Part shown: positions 4,667 to 7,022 of the stretch, one piece after another
Numbering within the stretch: position 1 is the stretch's first letter
Layout of the letters: each line of letters opens with the position of its first letter
Notes under the pieces: model-generated
Told to the model about the DNA's origin: nothing
The model's input: only the letters and a program-made list of their open reading frames with translations
Database searches by the model: none
Made by a program: the position numbers and the translations under genes
Source of the DNA: Phycisphaerae bacterium
GTDB lineage: Bacteria > Planctomycetota > Phycisphaerae > Sedimentisphaerales > SM23-30
Direction: 5' to 3'
DNA length: 7,022 bases
NCBI GenBank assembly: GCA_021736565.1
Contig: JAIPFO010000197.1
Coordinates: forward strand, 1 to 7,022

Positions 4667-5896
4667 ATGTTAACACGACTCATTCAAAATAAACAACTTA
4701 CAACATGTATGATGGCCATTATTGCCCTGTTGCTGGGGTGCCTGGGCTGTCAGAAGAACTCATCACGCGTTTATAAAATAGGCCGTGCACAATCTCCTGG
4801 TGCACAACCGGCGCGGTCCATCCCTCGTCAGCAGGGTCCGTATAATTCCATGCAAAAAAATTCACCCTTATTGACTTCTCAAAATAATGGTAATCAAATA
4901 TCGCATACTACTCAATCCGCCCCCGCGAATGCTCAAACTATCAGCTCGGCGAATAGACCCCAAAATAAAAACTATCATGTGGGGCCGGGTGATACCCTTG
5001 CGATCAAAGTTTTTCAACTTTTGGAAATCGATAAAGACACTCATTTGAAAGTTCAGGTTGATCGTCAGGGAACTATTTATGTGCCCATGCTGAATCAAGT
5101 GGAAGTCAGTGGGATGACCTCCATTGAGATTCAACGTCATCTCACGCGACTTTTAGGCAGCCAGTACATACGCGACCCGAAGGTGAGTGTTGAAATTGAA
5201 AAATATAACAGCAAGCTGGTGATGATCGAGGGACAGGTTCGTCGGCCAGGAGAGTTGGCCCTTGAATCAGATACGTCAACATTGCTGGGTGTTATTTCCC
5301 AGGCGGGCGGTATTACGACCAATACTGCGCCTCAAATTGAAATATTACGAGGGGCCTATAATCCTAATGGGAGCCAGACGGTCACTGGTGAGGGCGACAG
5401 ATCGGGTCCGACAAACTATCGCCGTGAGCTGGTTCCCGTGGCTCGTTTATTTGCCGAAGACGGTCAGGAACAAATTAATCCAGAGATTCGGCCGGGTGAC
5501 GTCGTTAAAGTCCGTTCGGCCAGCGAGGGATATGTTTATATGTCTGGTGAAGTCAGGCGGCCGGGTTCGATCGAATTCAGGCGGCCACAGACTATATTAC
5601 AGGCGATGACGATGGTCGGCGGGCCAACGAATATTGCCAAAGAGGGTAAATGTAAAATAATACGACGGCTTACCGGTGGGACTGAAACAGAAATACAGGT
5701 TGATTTGAAACAAATTCGCAAAGGCAAGCAGGAGAATCTGCTTTTGGCCCAGAACGATACGGTACTGGTTCCGGTCGATTCGGTAAAGAAATTCTTCGAT
5801 GACCTGAACAAGGCGTTCCGTCGCGGCGTCTCATTAACCTACAGTCCAAACGATCAATTAGGGATTCCGGCAGCCCAAACTTCCGGCGGCTTTTAA
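4667..5896 (+). CDS. Polysaccharide export outer-membrane lipoprotein with SLBB domains (Wza type)
   Basis: This protein forms or gates the outer-membrane channel through which capsule or exopolysaccharide leaves the cell. With the ATG at 4667 it has 409 residues. A lipoprotein signal peptide runs to LLLGCLGC; Cys25 (LLGC) is the likely lipidated residue, with Cys28 a second option. Residues 29-102 are a Gln/Asn/Ser/Pro-rich linker. A polysaccharide export domain starts at YHVGPGDTL (residue 103) and ends near DPKVSVEI (170-177). Two SLBB domains follow: VMIEGQVRRPGE (from about 183) and VYMSGEVRRPGS (from about 288). The longer frame back to a TTG at 4604 is rejected because it would bury the signal peptide. 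AAGG at 4653-4656 is the probable ribosome binding site, 10 bases away. The next gene starts 75 bases downstream and works in the same pathway. Confidence 0.93.
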   Translation: MLTRLIQNKQLTTCMMAIIALLLGCLGCQKNSSRVYKIGRAQSPGAQPARSIPRQQGPYNSMQKNSPLLTSQNNGNQISHTTQSAPANAQTISSANRPQNKNYHVGPGDTLAIKVFQLLEIDKDTHLKVQVDRQGTIYVPMLNQVEVSGMTSIEIQRHLTRLLGSQYIRDPKVSVEIEKYNSKLVMIEGQVRRPGELALESDTSTLLGVISQAGGITTNTAPQIEILRGAYNPNGSQTVTGEGDRSGPTNYRRELVPVARLFAEDGQEQINPEIRPGDVVKVRSASEGYVYMSGEVRRPGSIEFRRPQTILQAMTMVGGPTNIAKEGKCKIIRRLTGGTETEIQVDLKQIRKGKQENLLLAQNDTVLVPVDSVKKFFDDLNKAFRRGVSLTYSPNDQLGIPAAQTSGGF

Positions 5897-5922
5897 TAAA
5901 AAGATTAAAGAACACCAATACA

Positions 5923-5938
5923 TTGTGAATGTTCACAA
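5923..5938. repeat. 16-bp palindrome between the two export genes
   Basis: TTGTGAATGTTCACAA has perfect 7-base arms around TG. In RNA it would make a six-pair hairpin with the tetraloop ATGT. It lies 26 bases after the lipoprotein stop and 33 before the next start, with no T run, so it is not a terminator. An operator or an mRNA processing or stability element is possible. Confidence 0.45.
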
Positions 5939-5971
5939 AAGCGATGATTCTAGGAAAGACAGGCATAAGAT

Positions 5972-7022
5972 ATGAGTGATATAAACAGCACTATCGGCAA
6001 AATCAACAGCACGGCAAACACGCCCTCTGCCACCCTTCCGGTGGGATTTCATCCACTGCACATATTGGTACGAAGGCGGTGGCAGCTTTTTTCCTGTCTG
6101 TTCCTGGTGGCTTGCATTGCCCTGGTTTCGGCCTTTGTTTACAAGCCGGTCTATGAGGCTGTCGCCCAGGTACAGGTCATTCCCCCGGTCTCTGAGACGA
6201 CTTCTAATTCAGCATTGGCCGCGATAAAATCAGGGGGCAGTAGTGATTATTTTAAGACACAATGTGAGTTGATCCAGTCTCAGCATATTCTTGCCCAGGT
6301 TGCTGACCGGATGAATTTAAAGGGTGATTATAATGGTCTGGTTAATGAACTACGGGACCAGGTTATTATTCGGCCCATAGCCGGTTCGCACTTGATCGAT
6401 GTTGTTGGCATGGCGGATAATAAATCGGAGGCGGCAGCGATTTCCAATCAACTGGTAACGGCCTTTGTCGATACATCCCTGGCCATCCAGAAAACCAATG
6501 ACAAACGCATTCTGGAAAAAATACTATCACAGAAAGATAAGTTTTCAAAAGATGTTGAACGTTATGAAAAAGAACTTCATGATTTTCGGCAAGCTCATTT
6601 TACGACCGATGCCACGAAATCACTGGCCCTGGTCGAGTCGCGAATCCTTCAACTGGAAAATGATCACAATCAGGCACAATTAGCATGCATTGCGTTGAAG
6701 GCGAGGGCTGAGGATATCAGCAAAAGCGTCGAGGGCAATGAGGGTCTTATCGGAACGGGCCTGGCAACAGAAGCGATCTCTTCCGATGCACTTTGTACTC
6801 AACTCAAGAATAGCCTGCAACGTCTTGGTCAGGACGAGGCGAAATTAAGTCAGGCCTATTTGCCCGGACATCGCATGTTGATCTCGGTTCGTTCTCAAAT
6901 ATCCGAGGTGAAGGACCAACTGGAACAGCGAAAACAAAAAGTATTTGAAAACACCTATGCGAATATACTTCATGGCTATAATGAACAAGTGCGGCAGAAA
7001 GAAACACTGGGGTGGCTTCTTA
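5972..7022 (+). CDS. Wzz/GumC-type polysaccharide chain-length protein, C-terminus beyond the window
   Basis: Proteins of this family sit in the inner membrane and control polymer length and export, often together with a tyrosine kinase. 350 codons are visible. After a Ser/Thr-rich cytoplasmic start comes FHPLHILVRRRW and a membrane segment at residues 38-56 (LFLVACIALVSAFVY), then the family motif YKPVYEAVAQVQVIP (57-71). A long, mostly helical periplasmic part follows, with likely coiled coil around 179-235 and again near 305-335. YLPGHRMLISVRSQI resembles the Y-x-x-x-HP segment of GumC-like proteins. The ATG at 5972 has AGG eight bases upstream. The second membrane span, and any fused BY-kinase domain, would lie beyond the edge, so the subtype cannot be decided here. 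Confidence 0.9.
   Translation, partial: MSDINSTIGKINSTANTPSATLPVGFHPLHILVRRRWQLFSCLFLVACIALVSAFVYKPVYEAVAQVQVIPPVSETTSNSALAAIKSGGSSDYFKTQCELIQSQHILAQVADRMNLKGDYNGLVNELRDQVIIRPIAGSHLIDVVGMADNKSEAAAISNQLVTAFVDTSLAIQKTNDKRILEKILSQKDKFSKDVERYEKELHDFRQAHFTTDATKSLALVESRILQLENDHNQAQLACIALKARAEDISKSVEGNEGLIGTGLATEAISSDALCTQLKNSLQRLGQDEAKLSQAYLPGHRMLISVRSQISEVKDQLEQRKQKVFENTYANILHGYNEQVRQKETLGWLL

Noticed and set aside
5925..5937. CRP-type site TGTGA...TCACA
   Set aside because: The half-sites are separated by four bases instead of the six of the classical CRP site, so only a generic palindrome is reported.
1..7022. tRNA, rRNA, CRISPR array or insertion sequence
   Set aside because: No cloverleaf or rRNA core sequence, no regularly spaced repeats, and no transposase fragment or terminal inverted repeats with target duplication were seen.

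Overview
The window comes from a bacterial chromosome of intermediate G+C content, with coding parts richer in G+C than the long spacer in the middle. The proteins are of Gram-negative type: an outer-membrane polysaccharide export lipoprotein followed by an inner-membrane chain-length protein. The style of the export proteins and the uneven use of ribosome binding sites would fit a planctomycete (Phycisphaerae-like) or a relative, but that is only an impression and no marker in the window settles it.

Layout. Positions 1-1329 (minus strand) hold most of serA, the first enzyme of serine synthesis, cut by the left edge before its ACT domain. A 431-bp divergent spacer carries a plausible serA promoter and two sets of inverted repeats. 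Positions 1761-2996 (plus) hold alr, alanine racemase, which makes D-alanine for the cell wall; its N-terminus is longer than usual and a better start may lie 90 bases downstream. From 2997 to 4666 there is no recognisable large gene. Positions 4667-5896 encode a lipoprotein with a polysaccharide export domain and two SLBB domains (Wza type), and 5972 to the right edge encodes the start of a Wzz/GumC-type chain-length protein. The last two are the beginning of an exopolysaccharide or capsule export operon that continues beyond the window.

The 1.67-kb spacer in front of this operon is the unusual part. It holds a consensus -10 box and, about 270 bases further on, a strong rho-independent terminator, which together could delimit a small RNA of about 300 nt with mutually exclusive pairings. 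It also holds two perfect 9-base DnaA-box sequences, several hairpins, and three same-orientation copies of a roughly 90-bp element that align without gaps. The third copy lies directly upstream of the export lipoprotein and forms the second half of a 48-codon reading frame with a very good ribosome binding site, ending 16 bases before the lipoprotein start. The copies stay open in one shared frame, and two of them stop at the same codon. They may therefore encode a small peptide family, act as an RNA leader, or be a dispersed non-coding repeat. This set of repeats is the best candidate here for something undescribed.
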